Below are positions 9,501-18,425 of a stretch of DNA of 34,840 nucleotides, piece after piece. Every line of letters starts with the position of its first letter. The stretch's first letter is position 1. Source of the DNA: CAYTNY01 sp964439215. Lineage in GTDB: Bacteria > Oederibacteriota > PGYV01 > CAYTNY01. A model generated the notes under the pieces. It searched no databases. It saw only the letters and a program-made list of their open reading frames with translations, and was not told the origin of the DNA. Position numbers and translations under genes: made by a program. The stretch lies in assembly GCA_964439215.1 (NCBI GenBank), contig CAYTNY010000017.1, forward strand, positions 1-34,840, given 5' to 3'.

Positions 9501-12500
9501 GAGGGCGGCCGGTCAGCGGATATGGATCGGTTCCCATACACCTGTATCAGTATTATCTCGGGGTAAAACTGAAGGATAAAAGGAAAATATACAAAAGAGG
9601 CGATAAAATAACCTTTGATATTGTGGCAGTGGATACTGAGGGCAACACTCTTAACCTTAAAGACATACAGGTTATAGTAAAAAGAAAAGTATGGTATTCC
9701 ATGTTCAGGCAGAGCAGGTGGTCGCGTTACAACAATTACAGTTCATCATATTATAATGAAACTGTTCTCCACAAGACAATGGATATAAACGGAAAAGCTG
9801 TAGTGGAAACAACCGCTGAACTTGAAGGCGAGTACTATATATATATCGGGAATGAAAAGAGAATGAGAACGGGCCTGAAAGTCAATGTTTCCGGGCCCGG
9901 TTTTACAACCTATGATATGACAAAGGCCGATAAACTGGAAATATCAACTGATAAAGAAAAATATATGCCCGGTGATACGGCCGCGGTAATAGTAAAAACA
10001 CCTTTTGACGGTATGCTGTATTTTACCGTTGAAAGGGAAGGGATAATAGAGGAAAGATATGTTCCTGTGTCCAATAATACAGCAAGGCTGAATATCAGGA
10101 TAAAGGATTCCTATATGCCTAATGTATATCTGTCAGCTATTGCCATAAGAAAACCCGGACACAAACTCCTGTCCCTGCCGTTTGCGGCGCAGGGGATAGT
10201 GAATCTCGAGATAGACAAGAGCGGCAGGGATCTGAAACCTGTAATAGAATGCGCCGGTGAAGTAATGTCAACCGACGGAATAAATGCCGCGGTAAATCTC
10301 GGGAGCAAAGGCGCGGATGCGGCAGTGGTGCTTGCCGCCGTGGATGAGGGTATTCTTCAGATTATCAGGTTTGAAACCCCTGACCCGCTGGGGGCTTTTT
10401 ACACCAAAAAGGCGCTTGAAACACAGACATACACAATAATGAAAAAAATACTTACTGATATAAAAGCCGGCAAAAGAGCAATTGGCGGCGGTTATTATGA
10501 ACCAATGAGAAAACATCTGAATCCTGTAATGGCAAAAAGGGTTGAATCCTATGCAAAGTTCTCGGGGATACTCAGGGCAGATGAGAACGGCAGGGTGAAT
10601 TATCGTTTTGATGCGCGCAAGTTTAACGGCAAAGCCAGAATAATGGCAATAGCGGTTAAAGATAATTATTTCGGGTCAGCACAGAAATTTGTGAATGTTG
10701 TGGATCCTATAGTAATAACCCCGAATCTGCCGAGATTTCTTGCTGTTTCAGACGAATTTTATATGCCTGTACGCATATACAATAATACCGGCAGGCACGG
10801 AACATTTACCGCTAAGGCTATGATCAAAGGGCCCGTGAAATTTGAAGAGCCGGAGATCGGGGATATAATTCTGGAAAACAAGAAGGAGAGCAGGGTGCTT
10901 TTCAGGGGTAAAGCACTGAAAGAGGCGGGAAAAGCTGAATTTGAATTCAGTGTTTCGGGCAACAGCCGGACAATGTCCGTGGAAAGAGAACTTGCTGTTC
11001 GCCCGGCGGCGCATCTTGTGACAAAAGTGCACAGTGAAAAATTAGAGCCCGGAGAATTCTTTGAAGGCGAAGTTCCGGAAGATTATATATCCTTTGGCAG
11101 GAAAGCCAGGGTATTTGTATCAAGTTCAAAGATTGCAATGTATGCGCCCGCACTGGAATATCTTATCAATTACCCCTATGGGTGCCTTGAACAGACAGTT
11201 TCTTCTGTATTTCCCATGCTTTATTTTAAGGACCTCGGATTTACGCAGTGGATGGTAAGGTCCCGGGCGCGCAATGTTGATGCTTATATAAACGAAGGGA
11301 TAAAAAAGATAAGAAAACACATGCTCCCGGGCGGGTCGCTTACTTTTTGGAGAGGCGGGACCTCGCGTGCGTCTGACTGGACAATGCTCTATGTCAGTCA
11401 TTTTCTTATAGAAGCCCGTAAAATGGGATATCATGTCCCGTCGGATCTTTATAACGGAGTTCTGTCAGCCGCGGGCATCAGCGCAAGCAGAAATGTGAGC
11501 ATAAAGAACAGGGGCAGACTGGACAGAAGAGAGCATAACAGTGAATATGATCCGCGGCAGTATAAGAACAATATGTATAAACTTTATCTTGAAACTCTGG
11601 CGGGCAGGCCCGATACAAAGACTCTGGATTATTTTGAAAGCCTGTACGGCCTTTACCTTAAAAAGAATAAAAAAGCATCAAAAGCAATGAAAGAACTGGC
11701 GGAAAATATTGAAAAGATAAAATCGCTTCAGAACAGTGAAACAAAAAAAGCCATGCTCAAAAGCGGGCTTGTATATAAACAGGCAAAAGAATTTATTGAG
11801 AATATGGGCGAAACTGATAAATTCATGCTTTCAATGTCATTTTCACAAAGCAGCAACAGAGACGCCGGGAAAATGGCGCTTTACGAGGATTTTAAGACAA
11901 AATACATGATACGCGAGCTTGGAGGGATGTTTAACTCAAGGGTCAGGAACCTTGGTATGTATTTGAAGGCGCTTGCGAAAGCCGAACAGAAAGAGACTTT
12001 CAGGGCCCTTAATGCGGAGGAGCTTCTTATAAAAAATATCCGCGGGGACGGGTCGTTCGGCAATACACATGAAACATCCTGGGCGCTTATGGGTCTTTCC
12101 GCGCTTAATAAGACACAGGAAAGAAAAGGCCCCATGCATGTTAAAATAAGCGAAAGCGGCAGGCTGCTGGCAAATCTCAAACAGCAGGAAAATATCGTAA
12201 TGAGGGACCGCTCAGCCGAATGGAAGAAGCTGAAAGTGGAAAATGCCGGAGAGAGCAGTGTATACTGCCACCTTTATACAGAAGGCACGCCCTTAAAGAA
12301 AAAAGAAAAAACAGAATATAACGGACTTAAAGTATATCGGGAATACTATGATAAAAACGGCAAAAAGACAAATCTGAGCAATGTTGTGCAGGGAAAGCTT
12401 ATAGTGGTTTCGGTGGTTGTGGAGCCTGAAGGCGGTAAAACGCTTGATAATGTTGTGGTCGTGGACCTTCTTCCGGCCGGGTTTGAGATAGAGAACCCAA

Positions 12501-12757
12501 GGCTGAAAAGCAGAGGGTCGCTTAATTTTAATCCTGCCACGAGTTTTTCCACTGCATACCAGGATATACGGGATGACAGAATACTTTTATTTACGGAGAA
12601 ATTTTCCCGGAAAATGGTGTTTTCTTATACAGTAAGGGCGGTTACGCCGGGGAAATTTACCATCCCCAATATATATGCGGAAGCAATGTATGACCCTGAA
12701 ATAAACGGAGAGACATATGAACCCGGATATCTGGTTGTTGTTCCGGAGAAGCTGTAA
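6578..12757 (+). CDS. Alpha-2-macroglobulin family protein with thioester and multi-pass N-terminal anchor
   Basis: Bacterial macroglobulins trap attacking proteases in the periplasm and commonly pair with PBP1C, as here. The thioester motif is intact: CLEQ, Cys1536 to Gln1539, within YPYGCLEQTVS. Upstream is an MG2-like region (GLYRPGEKVNLTSVIRNKD), the central macroglobulin domains and bait region, then the helical thioester domain (FGNTHETSWALMGL) and a C-terminal macroglobulin domain (VVDLLPAGFEIENPRL). Unlike the usual lipoprotein form, the first 210 residues hold about five transmembrane helices (about 20-37, 60-74, 85-106, 113-129 and 187-207) with basic cytoplasmic loops. At 2059 residues it is longer than typical YfhM-type proteins (about 1650), partly because of this anchor. 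The start is GTG at 6578 with GGGAGGG at 6567-6573. It overlaps pbpC by 41 nt. Confidence 0.93.
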   Translation: MNKNTGKEPIRPRIRVISKIFLWVFFLLIFPAAFLIIYPDADYQLKQIINRLIKNTAGIQGFLLPAVFVAVSLLRKFRKRVPAEILKGIAVFVIVNFLTVFFLNLLKISGYRIILPYLFIVLPSFFYYYLETAADIFWKIFRPAAAAVKTAAFMGMKALRHTGKLISEKTVKTAEKTKGIKNKRKKSIIAAAALLLIFAVYYFSVFVYGKYFVYVADISPKGEVDESIVIRAEFSEKVKLKNGAMEEGGLFEIKPPIEGEYKFLDSKIVEFHPYGKLPPAADYSVKVDVSKFSAAGKKVAGGKKTEFHTPYMKIVDYRFFFTKDIIKDVEKELVGEVNFSFPVDETELRKHLSVKKIIVPDKGGKNEYEADYSLERSELPTRFYIKVKDIKREYQAQSIRIEISEGLKCYECAAGMQKDFVKTMNVPRRTRLKVDKVIPWHAEGSSAVALGFNMPVSADEIKRHVAIIKKASFGKEPEILDYNVETEHRFAMFEADFLPNVRYEISVSKGMKSKTGEELRNDINRTVKVRDLPSKCEFAEAGEILSPGGEMNLAIKVMNLDRIHIRVHRIFKNNLVEYLKGGYRNYYSTGTAIMNRYHDIKGGKINQEITEYLNLSKLYESKFKGLFFVEISGAKSRGNLQKKLVRCTDIGMIAKTDKKDLVVKAVSVTTLRPLSGIKIKLVSKTNQVLKETKTDKNGRAVIKNWRSNSYSDDGSYQYSLHPFILLAEKGEDFSYLKFSEDSLNKYRFDIGGENSYAYNIKGFMTSERGLYRPGEKVNLTSVIRNKDMSLSPGLMLECTVKDPSGGYFYSKKKKTGHQGMNVFEIDIPMSARTGQYNAHLRLSGGTREEIAGTSFKVEEFIPDKINVKVIPAKDEINAGEPLKFKIKANQMFGPPASGNKVQTEVVFDNYIFSSKKYKEYVFSDPERTYARRSERLGSGKLNDIGEKEYEIKIPGNAMPPSGLKADIYTEVYDDGGRPVSGYGSVPIHLYQYYLGVKLKDKRKIYKRGDKITFDIVAVDTEGNTLNLKDIQVIVKRKVWYSMFRQSRWSRYNNYSSSYYNETVLHKTMDINGKAVVETTAELEGEYYIYIGNEKRMRTGLKVNVSGPGFTTYDMTKADKLEISTDKEKYMPGDTAAVIVKTPFDGMLYFTVEREGIIEERYVPVSNNTARLNIRIKDSYMPNVYLSAIAIRKPGHKLLSLPFAAQGIVNLEIDKSGRDLKPVIECAGEVMSTDGINAAVNLGSKGADAAVVLAAVDEGILQIIRFETPDPLGAFYTKKALETQTYTIMKKILTDIKAGKRAIGGGYYEPMRKHLNPVMAKRVESYAKFSGILRADENGRVNYRFDARKFNGKARIMAIAVKDNYFGSAQKFVNVVDPIVITPNLPRFLAVSDEFYMPVRIYNNTGRHGTFTAKAMIKGPVKFEEPEIGDIILENKKESRVLFRGKALKEAGKAEFEFSVSGNSRTMSVERELAVRPAAHLVTKVHSEKLEPGEFFEGEVPEDYISFGRKARVFVSSSKIAMYAPALEYLINYPYGCLEQTVSSVFPMLYFKDLGFTQWMVRSRARNVDAYINEGIKKIRKHMLPGGSLTFWRGGTSRASDWTMLYVSHFLIEARKMGYHVPSDLYNGVLSAAGISASRNVSIKNRGRLDRREHNSEYDPRQYKNNMYKLYLETLAGRPDTKTLDYFESLYGLYLKKNKKASKAMKELAENIEKIKSLQNSETKKAMLKSGLVYKQAKEFIENMGETDKFMLSMSFSQSSNRDAGKMALYEDFKTKYMIRELGGMFNSRVRNLGMYLKALAKAEQKETFRALNAEELLIKNIRGDGSFGNTHETSWALMGLSALNKTQERKGPMHVKISESGRLLANLKQQENIVMRDRSAEWKKLKVENAGESSVYCHLYTEGTPLKKKEKTEYNGLKVYREYYDKNGKKTNLSNVVQGKLIVVSVVVEPEGGKTLDNVVVVDLLPAGFEIENPRLKSRGSLNFNPATSFSTAYQDIRDDRILLFTEKFSRKMVFSYTVRAVTPGKFTIPNIYAEAMYDPEINGETYEPGYLVVVPEKL

Positions 12758-15086
12758 TTATTTTATAAAGCACAGAAAAGCAAGGTACACGGCAATTGCC
12801 GTACTGTCCGCGGTTCTTTTATTTTCCGTGCTTTATATCATGTTCCCGCTTCCGTATGAGCGGCTGGAGCGGGATTATTCTATCGTCCATATGACGGAAG
12901 ACGGAGAGCTTCTGAGAATATCTCTTTCACCGGGCGGAAGATACCGCATCAGACACCCGCTTTCATCCATTTCTCCGTATGTCATAAAGGGCATAATAGA
13001 ATATGAGGATAAGATGTTCTATTATCATCCGGGAGTTAATCCATATGCAGTGCTGCGCGCGCTTTATCTGAATATAACAAGCGGCCGGATAGTATCCGGT
13101 GGATCCACTATCACTCAGCAGGTAGCGAAGCTTATAGACCCCAGAGAACGCACCTATACCGCAAAACTTATTGAAATGTTCCGGGCGTTTCAGCTTGAGC
13201 TAAAATATACAAAAAAAGAAATACTGGAAATATACCTCAATATTATACCCATGGGAGGCAATATTGAAGGAGTGTCAGCTGCCTCATACCTGTATTTCAA
13301 CAAGCATCCCCGGAAACTCACGCCCGGAGAAGCAGCGCTTTTGATTGCTCTGCCAAAAAGGCCGAATGCAGTGCGGCCGGACAGGAACCCGGAGGCGGCA
13401 GGGAAGGCCAGAAACAGTGTGCTGCACAGGATAAAAGACAGGCTCGAGCTTGGCAGCGCTGAAGTGGAGGCTGCCTGCCGTGAAAGCGTTCCGGATGAGC
13501 GGTATAAAAACCCTTACGCCCTTCAGCAGCTTGTAAACAGGAATTTTGAAGATGATAATTTTATCAGAGAATATTACATAGACAGGACGCTGCAGGAATT
13601 CTGCGAATATAAACTGAAGGATACGGTGGATTCGCTTAAAAAGGACAATGTTTTTAACGGGGCAGTGCTCGTTGTTGAAAACAGTACAATGAGAGTCAGG
13701 GTATATGCCGCATCGCCGGATTTTAACGATAAAAAACACTGCGGGGAAATTGACGGGATAAATATTTACCGTTCGCCCGGATCAACATTAAAACCTTTTA
13801 TATATGCCCTCGCTGTCGAAAAAGGAATGCTTACGCCCAAGAAAGTTGTATATGATATTCCAAGGGATTACGGCGGGTACTCGCCTGTTAACTTTGACAG
13901 GAATTTCAGAGGGCCTGTTACTATGTCCGAGGCGCTTGCTATGTCATATAATACTCCTGCTGTATATTATGAATACCTGCTGGGAGAAGAAGGGCTTTAC
14001 GGTTTTCTCCGGTCATCCGACATTATTGATGTCAGGAGAAGAAAAGAGGATCCCGGTTTAGCGCTGGCGCTGGGCGCGTTTCCCGCGACGCTTGAGGAGA
14101 TAACCACGCTTTATGCCTGCCTGGCAAACGGCGGAAGCCTGAAGAGGCTGAAGTACACAAAATACGGGGAAAAACATCCCGCAAAGAGCCGGCGTATGTT
14201 TTCGCCCGGTACGGCATGGATAATAAGCAAAATACTTTCTGAAGCAGTAAGGCCGGATCTGCCTCAGTCATGGGAGTTCACGAACAGCCGCGGCAGGGCC
14301 GCGTTTAAAACAGGCACTTCATTCGGTTTTAGCGATGCCTGGGCAATAGGATACAATCCTGATTATACTGTCGGAGTATGGCTGGGGAACGCGGATGCAT
14401 CCCCTTCATTCAGGCTTATAGGGATAAAAGCCGCGGCCCCGCTGCTTATTGAAATATTTAATTTTCTGACCAGAAATTCTGACAGCTGGTTTGACAGGCC
14501 CTATTCTGTAAAAACAAGGGAGATATGCCCGGTTTCAGGGTGCCTGCCGGGGCCGTACTGTCCGCGCCGGGATACGGATTATTATGTATCGGGGCGCACT
14601 GTAAAAGAACAGTGCAAAATACACAGGCAGATATATATTAATAAAAAAACAGGACTGAGGGCGGATTCCGCAAGCAGAAAATATGAAGACAGACACTATA
14701 TTAAAAAGACAGTGGAATACTGGCCGGCTGATGCGGCGGCGTTTATGAGAAAGCAGGGTATGCATGTGGATTATATACCGCCTTACGGAGAAAATGAAAT
14801 GCCGGAAAGAGGCGCAGGCGCGCCTGTTATAGTGTCTCCGGAAAACGGGAATACATATTATATTACCGCGGCGCTTCCCGAAGAATACCAGAAGATACCG
14901 CTTACAGCCGCGACAGAAGGCTGCGGAGAAAAAGTATTCTGGCTGATAAACGGCAGAGTAGTAGCCCAAGGAAGTTCTGACAGAACCTTTTATATACGCC
15001 CTGAACCGGGAAAATGGGAGATAGTACTTCAGGGCCCGACAGGGGAAACCGATAAAGCTTCTTTTACGGTAAAGGATAAAAGATGA
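12717..15086 (+). CDS. pbpC: Penicillin-binding protein 1C
   Basis: This is a bifunctional class A PBP anchored by one N-terminal helix (about 24-45). The GT51 glycosyltransferase domain shows EYEDKMFYYHPG with catalytic Glu97, then GGSTITQQVAK and KEILEIYLN. The transpeptidase domain has SxxK at Ser356-Lys359 (STLK), SYN at 410-412 and KTG at 531-533, so both activities look intact. The C-terminus (about 695-789, starting SPENGNTYY) resembles the BiPBP_C domain that marks the 1C subclass. The macroglobulin/PBP1C pair is a conserved arrangement thought to join protease trapping with cell-wall repair. ATG 12717 lies within the macroglobulin gene, preceded by GGAGAG, and the stop overlaps the next start (ATGA). 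Confidence 0.95.
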   Translation: MNPDIWLLFRRSCNYFIKHRKARYTAIAVLSAVLLFSVLYIMFPLPYERLERDYSIVHMTEDGELLRISLSPGGRYRIRHPLSSISPYVIKGIIEYEDKMFYYHPGVNPYAVLRALYLNITSGRIVSGGSTITQQVAKLIDPRERTYTAKLIEMFRAFQLELKYTKKEILEIYLNIIPMGGNIEGVSAASYLYFNKHPRKLTPGEAALLIALPKRPNAVRPDRNPEAAGKARNSVLHRIKDRLELGSAEVEAACRESVPDERYKNPYALQQLVNRNFEDDNFIREYYIDRTLQEFCEYKLKDTVDSLKKDNVFNGAVLVVENSTMRVRVYAASPDFNDKKHCGEIDGINIYRSPGSTLKPFIYALAVEKGMLTPKKVVYDIPRDYGGYSPVNFDRNFRGPVTMSEALAMSYNTPAVYYEYLLGEEGLYGFLRSSDIIDVRRRKEDPGLALALGAFPATLEEITTLYACLANGGSLKRLKYTKYGEKHPAKSRRMFSPGTAWIISKILSEAVRPDLPQSWEFTNSRGRAAFKTGTSFGFSDAWAIGYNPDYTVGVWLGNADASPSFRLIGIKAAAPLLIEIFNFLTRNSDSWFDRPYSVKTREICPVSGCLPGPYCPRRDTDYYVSGRTVKEQCKIHRQIYINKKTGLRADSASRKYEDRHYIKKTVEYWPADAAAFMRKQGMHVDYIPPYGENEMPERGAGAPVIVSPENGNTYYITAALPEEYQKIPLTAATEGCGEKVFWLINGRVVAQGSSDRTFYIRPEPGKWEIVLQGPTGETDKASFTVKDKR

Positions 15087-16216
15087 AAAAAGCGCTGTGT
15101 ATTATTATGATCGCTGTGCCTTTGAATCTATGCGGGGATGATGTAATGGTAAGAGTGCTTAATAAATATCATCCTCAGGCAATAACTGTCAATGTCCGGG
15201 GCGATGCGGATACAGTATGCCGTATTATTTATGATGAAGGAGTATACATTTTATATGAGAACGGGCAGAAAAACAGGGTGACAGATACCTGTCCGTTATT
15301 TGGGGGCGCGCGCAGCACATATACAGTTGCTGCGGGAAATATACGAAAGGAATACACAGGTTCTGTATATGCGGCATTTTTCAACGAAGAAAAAGAAGCC
15401 GGCCTGATATTAAAAAGTGATATAGAGGATTATACCGCAGGTGTATTATGCGCCGAAACCGGATCTGAATATTTCAGTCCTGAAAGCGCGAAAGCTTTAA
15501 GCGTTGTTATCAGAACATATATTTATGAGAACCGCGGCAGGCACGGCGTCTATGACGTGTGCGATCTGGCTCATTGCCAGGTTTTTTCGGGTGTGGCTCC
15601 CGGTATGGAAAAATGCACGCAAGCCGCTTATGCCACACGCGGGGAAATACTTATTTCCGGAAAAAAAGAAAAAAGAGCGTTCTTTTCCGCCTGCTGCGGA
15701 GGTGTTTTTGAACATCCGGAAAATATATGGAGAAGAGGAAAATCTGCCGCGGCGGCAGACGAGGCAGATGGTGAAATATTATGTTCGCGGCATGAGGATT
15801 TTGAATGGAAAACAGAACTGCCGGCAGGAAATATAAACAGGGTCCTGAAGAATATTTCAGGCCGCGGTATGCTGTATATAAGAAGAGCAGAGATAACGGG
15901 CAGGACCCCCGGGAACAGAGCGCGTAAAATTACCTTCCATGGCATTTTTGGAAAAAAAACAGTACCGGCAAACCGGTTTATTTCGTCTTATTGTTCTATT
16001 TATGGATGGAAGGAAATTCCTTCCGCGCTGTTTGGTATAAGCAGAAAGGCCGGGGGATTTGTTCTGAAAGGCAGAGGATTCGGCCATGGAGCCGGACTCT
16101 GCATGGCAGGGGCCCGCAGGCTTGCTGAAAAAGGGTATAATTACAGGGAAATTCTCCGGCATTACTTTCCGGATGTGAAAGTTGGAATTAAAACTGAAGC
16201 TTCTCCGGGTTCCTGA
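15083..16216 (+). CDS. SpoIID/LytB domain protein (putative peptidoglycan lytic enzyme)
   Basis: A short signal peptide (residues 1-17, MKKALCIIMIAVPLNLC) leads to a SpoIID-type domain. The segment CAETGSEYFSPESAKALS followed by VVIRTY matches the family core, with Glu125 at the position of the catalytic Glu of SpoIID. Later signatures are CQVFSG, FSACCGG and the C-terminal GRGFGHGAGLCMAGARRLA. SpoIID proteins cleave glycan strands, acting on denuded peptidoglycan. In a non-sporulating diderm the likely job is cell-wall remodelling or daughter-cell separation. The Cys at 17 lacks a proper lipobox, so a lipoprotein is not supported. Its start overlaps the pbpC stop by 4 nt, making it the third gene of the envelope operon. 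Confidence 0.9.
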   Translation: MKKALCIIMIAVPLNLCGDDVMVRVLNKYHPQAITVNVRGDADTVCRIIYDEGVYILYENGQKNRVTDTCPLFGGARSTYTVAAGNIRKEYTGSVYAAFFNEEKEAGLILKSDIEDYTAGVLCAETGSEYFSPESAKALSVVIRTYIYENRGRHGVYDVCDLAHCQVFSGVAPGMEKCTQAAYATRGEILISGKKEKRAFFSACCGGVFEHPENIWRRGKSAAAADEADGEILCSRHEDFEWKTELPAGNINRVLKNISGRGMLYIRRAEITGRTPGNRARKITFHGIFGKKTVPANRFISSYCSIYGWKEIPSALFGISRKAGGFVLKGRGFGHGAGLCMAGARRLAEKGYNYREILRHYFPDVKVGIKTEASPGS

Positions 16217-16232
16217 CATTAATCTCTCCTGC

Positions 16233-16260
16233 TTGATTTACGTATATTTTGTGTTATAAT
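16233..16260 (+). promoter_or_regulatory. Extended -10 promoter of the yqzL-like gene
   Basis: TTGATT at 16233-16238, a 16-nt spacer and TATAAT at 16255-16260 preceded by TGT (extended -10) form a good sigma-70-type promoter. The transcript would begin near 16267, some 23 nt before the ATG. It separates the small gene from the spoIID operon. Confidence 0.7.
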
Positions 16261-16289
16261 TTTATTAACAACAAAGGCGGGAGCGTTTA

Positions 16290-16439
16290 ATGGGCGATGT
16301 GAAAACGGCAGAACCGAAAAAAGACTACCTGAAAGAATTATGGGAGGCTTTTGAGAAAACAGGTTCAATCGGGGCGTACATACTCTACGCTGATGCCAAA
16401 AAGAGGACGGCGAAAAATAAAAAAATAAAAGCAGCCTGA
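16290..16439 (+). CDS. YqzL-like small protein (49 aa)
   Basis: The ATG at 16290 follows GGCGGGAG at 16276-16283 with good spacing. The product is 49 residues. The core LWEAFEKTGSIGAYILY (residues 17-33) resembles the YqzL family (an aromatic W, then F-x-x-TGS/N-I-x-x-Y-L-x-Y), short soluble proteins best known from Firmicutes, where their function is not established. The C-terminus is Lys/Arg-rich (AKKRTAKNKKIKAA), which could bind nucleic acid, but that is only inference. A strong promoter immediately upstream and a clean ribosome-binding site argue that it is a real, independently expressed gene. Confidence 0.75.
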   Translation: MGDVKTAEPKKDYLKELWEAFEKTGSIGAYILYADAKKRTAKNKKIKAA

Positions 16440-16447
16440 TAATCCTC

Positions 16448-16476
16448 TTTACAAAGTGCGGGCAGTAGAGTAATAT
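16448..16476 (+). promoter_or_regulatory. Candidate promoter for pheS-tadB-tadC
   Basis: TTTACA at 16448-16453 and TAATAT at 16471-16476 are 17 nt apart. A second -10-like TATAAT at 16487-16492 lacks a matching -35. The leader to pheS would be about 80 nt. It shows no evident Phe-rich leader peptide or attenuator hairpin. Confidence 0.45.
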
Positions 16477-16562
16477 ATTTTATCATTATAATCGGGTTTA
16501 AAATTCTATTTTGCATGACAATATCTGATTATGTTTGTCTGCGGAAAATAAGGCCGGGTAAA

Positions 16563-17576
16563 ATGGAGCTGAAAGAAATAAGCGAAGACATAAAAAAAGA
16601 GATAAGCGGCGCGCGGGACAGTAATTCACTTCAGCTGTCTAAGGCGAAATACATAGGAAAAAAAGGCATAGTTACGGGTCTGTTTTCTTCAATGAAAAAC
16701 ATTGAGAGTATTGAGGAAAAAAAAGAGACCGGGCAGAGAATAAACGAACTTAAAAAGCTTGTTGAAAAATTAGCGGACGAAAAAGAAAAAGAACTCATGC
16801 GCGCAAAAAAACAGGAAGAACTCAGAGAAATAGACATAACGCTTCCCGGGTACTCTGTTGAAAAAGGAACCCGCCATCCGCTGGCTTCGGTAATGGAAGA
16901 AGTCAAGGATATATTTGTCAGAATGGGTTTTGCCGTGGAAGACGGGCCTGAAATAGAATCCGAATATAATAACTTTACCGCGCTTAATTTCCCTCCCGAC
17001 CATCCCGCGCTTGATATGCATGATACTTTTTATATGGATGACGAATATCTTCTCAGGACACATACTTCGCCGGTTCAGGTGAGGGCGATGAAAAAAATGA
17101 AACCGCCGCTGAAAATACTTGCGCCGGGGCGGGTTTACAGAAGGGACACAATAGACGCCACGCATTCATCTGTTTTTCATCAGGTTGAGGGTTTTATGGT
17201 TGATGAGAATATAAAATTTTCGGACCTTAAAGGGATTCTGGATGTTTTTGCGAAAAAGGTTTTTGGCCGGGACTTAAAGACAAGATTCAGGCCGAGCTTT
17301 TTCCCTTTTACGGAACCTTCGGCGGAAGTTGATGTGCAGTGTGTTCACTGCAGAGGGGAAGGCTGCCCCGCATGCGGAAAAACCGGCTGGCTTGAAATAC
17401 TCGGGTGCGGAATGATACACCCTAATGTGCTTAAAGAGGTTGATATTGATGCCGAAAAGTTTACGGGTTTTGCGTTCGGGATGGGGGTTGAGCGGATAGC
17501 AATGCTTAAATACGGCATAAACGATATGAGGCTCTTTTTTGAAAATGATTTAAGGTTTCTGAAACAGTTCAGATGA
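16563..17576 (+). CDS. pheS: Phenylalanine-tRNA ligase alpha subunit
   Basis: PheS is the catalytic subunit of the alpha2beta2 PheRS. It carries an N-terminal coiled-coil arm (about 1-85) and the class II catalytic core. Recognisable blocks are HPLASVMEEVKDIF, the motif 2 region with RVYRRDTIDATHSSVFHQVEG, FRPSFFPFTEPSAEVD and the motif 3 segment GFAFGMGVERIAMLKYGI. A four-cysteine CVHCRGEGCPACG insert precedes GWLEILGCG, as in a number of bacterial PheS proteins. I place the start at ATG 16563 (337 residues, the usual length, beginning MELKEISEDI). The in-frame ATG at 16515 would add 16 residues without family resemblance. No pheT follows; the stop overlaps tadB (ATGA). Confidence 0.95.
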   Translation: MELKEISEDIKKEISGARDSNSLQLSKAKYIGKKGIVTGLFSSMKNIESIEEKKETGQRINELKKLVEKLADEKEKELMRAKKQEELREIDITLPGYSVEKGTRHPLASVMEEVKDIFVRMGFAVEDGPEIESEYNNFTALNFPPDHPALDMHDTFYMDDEYLLRTHTSPVQVRAMKKMKPPLKILAPGRVYRRDTIDATHSSVFHQVEGFMVDENIKFSDLKGILDVFAKKVFGRDLKTRFRPSFFPFTEPSAEVDVQCVHCRGEGCPACGKTGWLEILGCGMIHPNVLKEVDIDAEKFTGFAFGMGVERIAMLKYGINDMRLFFENDLRFLKQFR

Positions 17577-18409
17577 AAGAGCTGTTTGCGGCCCTCATAC
17601 TGATATCCACAGCTGCGGCTGTTTATGAATATAAAAAAATAATAAGTTTTATAACGGAAAAAAGTTCTGAATATATTTCAGGAATAAGAAAGCTTGTGAA
17701 AAACAGCATGGCTGATATTGATTCAAAAAGGATCCTGAAAGGGGCCGCGGCGGTTTTGGCTGTTTCTGTGTGCGCGGGCATGCTTGTGGAATCAATAATA
17801 CCCGTGATTGCCGCTGTTCCTGTTATGGTTGTTTTCCCGAAACTGTATATAAATCATATAAAGAAAAAATATATAAATGATTATCAGAAAGGGCTCGTCA
17901 GCCTGCTGGAATCTCTTATATCCGGTTTAAAGGCGGGATTGAGCATAATGAAAGCCCTGCATACGGCGGCATTGAAAGATAACGGGCCGATAGGAAAGGA
18001 ACTGTCAATAGTTTTAAGCGAGGTTGAAATGGGGAAAAGCCTGAGCGAGGCTCTTGAAGCGCTCGGCGGAAGAATACCTGTCAGGGAAAATGAGATAATA
18101 ATATCCGCGATAATTACTTCCATAGAATCCGGGGGAAATATAACCGAGGTTTTATCCGGGATACTTGAAACCATAAGAAAACGAGAGGCCGTAAATAAAG
18201 AGGTGCAGGCGCTTACTTCGCAGGGGGTAATGTCCGGTTTTGTTGTGGGGCTTTTGCCGTTCTTTCTTCTTGCTATGATATCTGTTATTGATCCCGCGTT
18301 TGTGGAGCCTCTTTTTAAGACAAATGCGGGCATGGCAGTGCTGGGCGCGGCGGTTTTGATGGAACTGGCAGGGGCGTTTTTTATAAAAAAAATAATAACA
18401 ATAGATTAA
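17573..18409 (+). CDS. tadB: TadB-like type II/IV secretion inner-membrane protein
   Basis: This is a T2SS-F family membrane protein of the tight-adherence (Tad/Flp pilus) type. The GSPII_F domain covers about residues 108-235: LVSLLESLISGLKAGLSIMKALHTAA, then GKELSIVLSEVEMGKSLSEAL and IISAIITSIESGGNITEVL. It is flanked by hydrophobic segments near the N-terminus (about 3-18), at 55-88 and by two C-terminal helices. TadB and TadC form the platform that converts work by the TadA ATPase into pilin polymerisation. The ATG overlaps the pheS stop by 4 nt, so it is coupled to an aminoacyl-tRNA synthetase gene, an unusual partner. No tadA, pilin or secretin gene is in the window. Confidence 0.87.
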   Translation: MKELFAALILISTAAAVYEYKKIISFITEKSSEYISGIRKLVKNSMADIDSKRILKGAAAVLAVSVCAGMLVESIIPVIAAVPVMVVFPKLYINHIKKKYINDYQKGLVSLLESLISGLKAGLSIMKALHTAALKDNGPIGKELSIVLSEVEMGKSLSEALEALGGRIPVRENEIIISAIITSIESGGNITEVLSGILETIRKREAVNKEVQALTSQGVMSGFVVGLLPFFLLAMISVIDPAFVEPLFKTNAGMAVLGAAVLMELAGAFFIKKIITID

Positions 18410-18425
18410 AGGGGAAAAGAGTATA

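Noticed and set aside
16515..16562. Upstream in-frame start for pheS
   Set aside because: The 16 added residues do not match PheS N-termini; 16563 gives the normal length.
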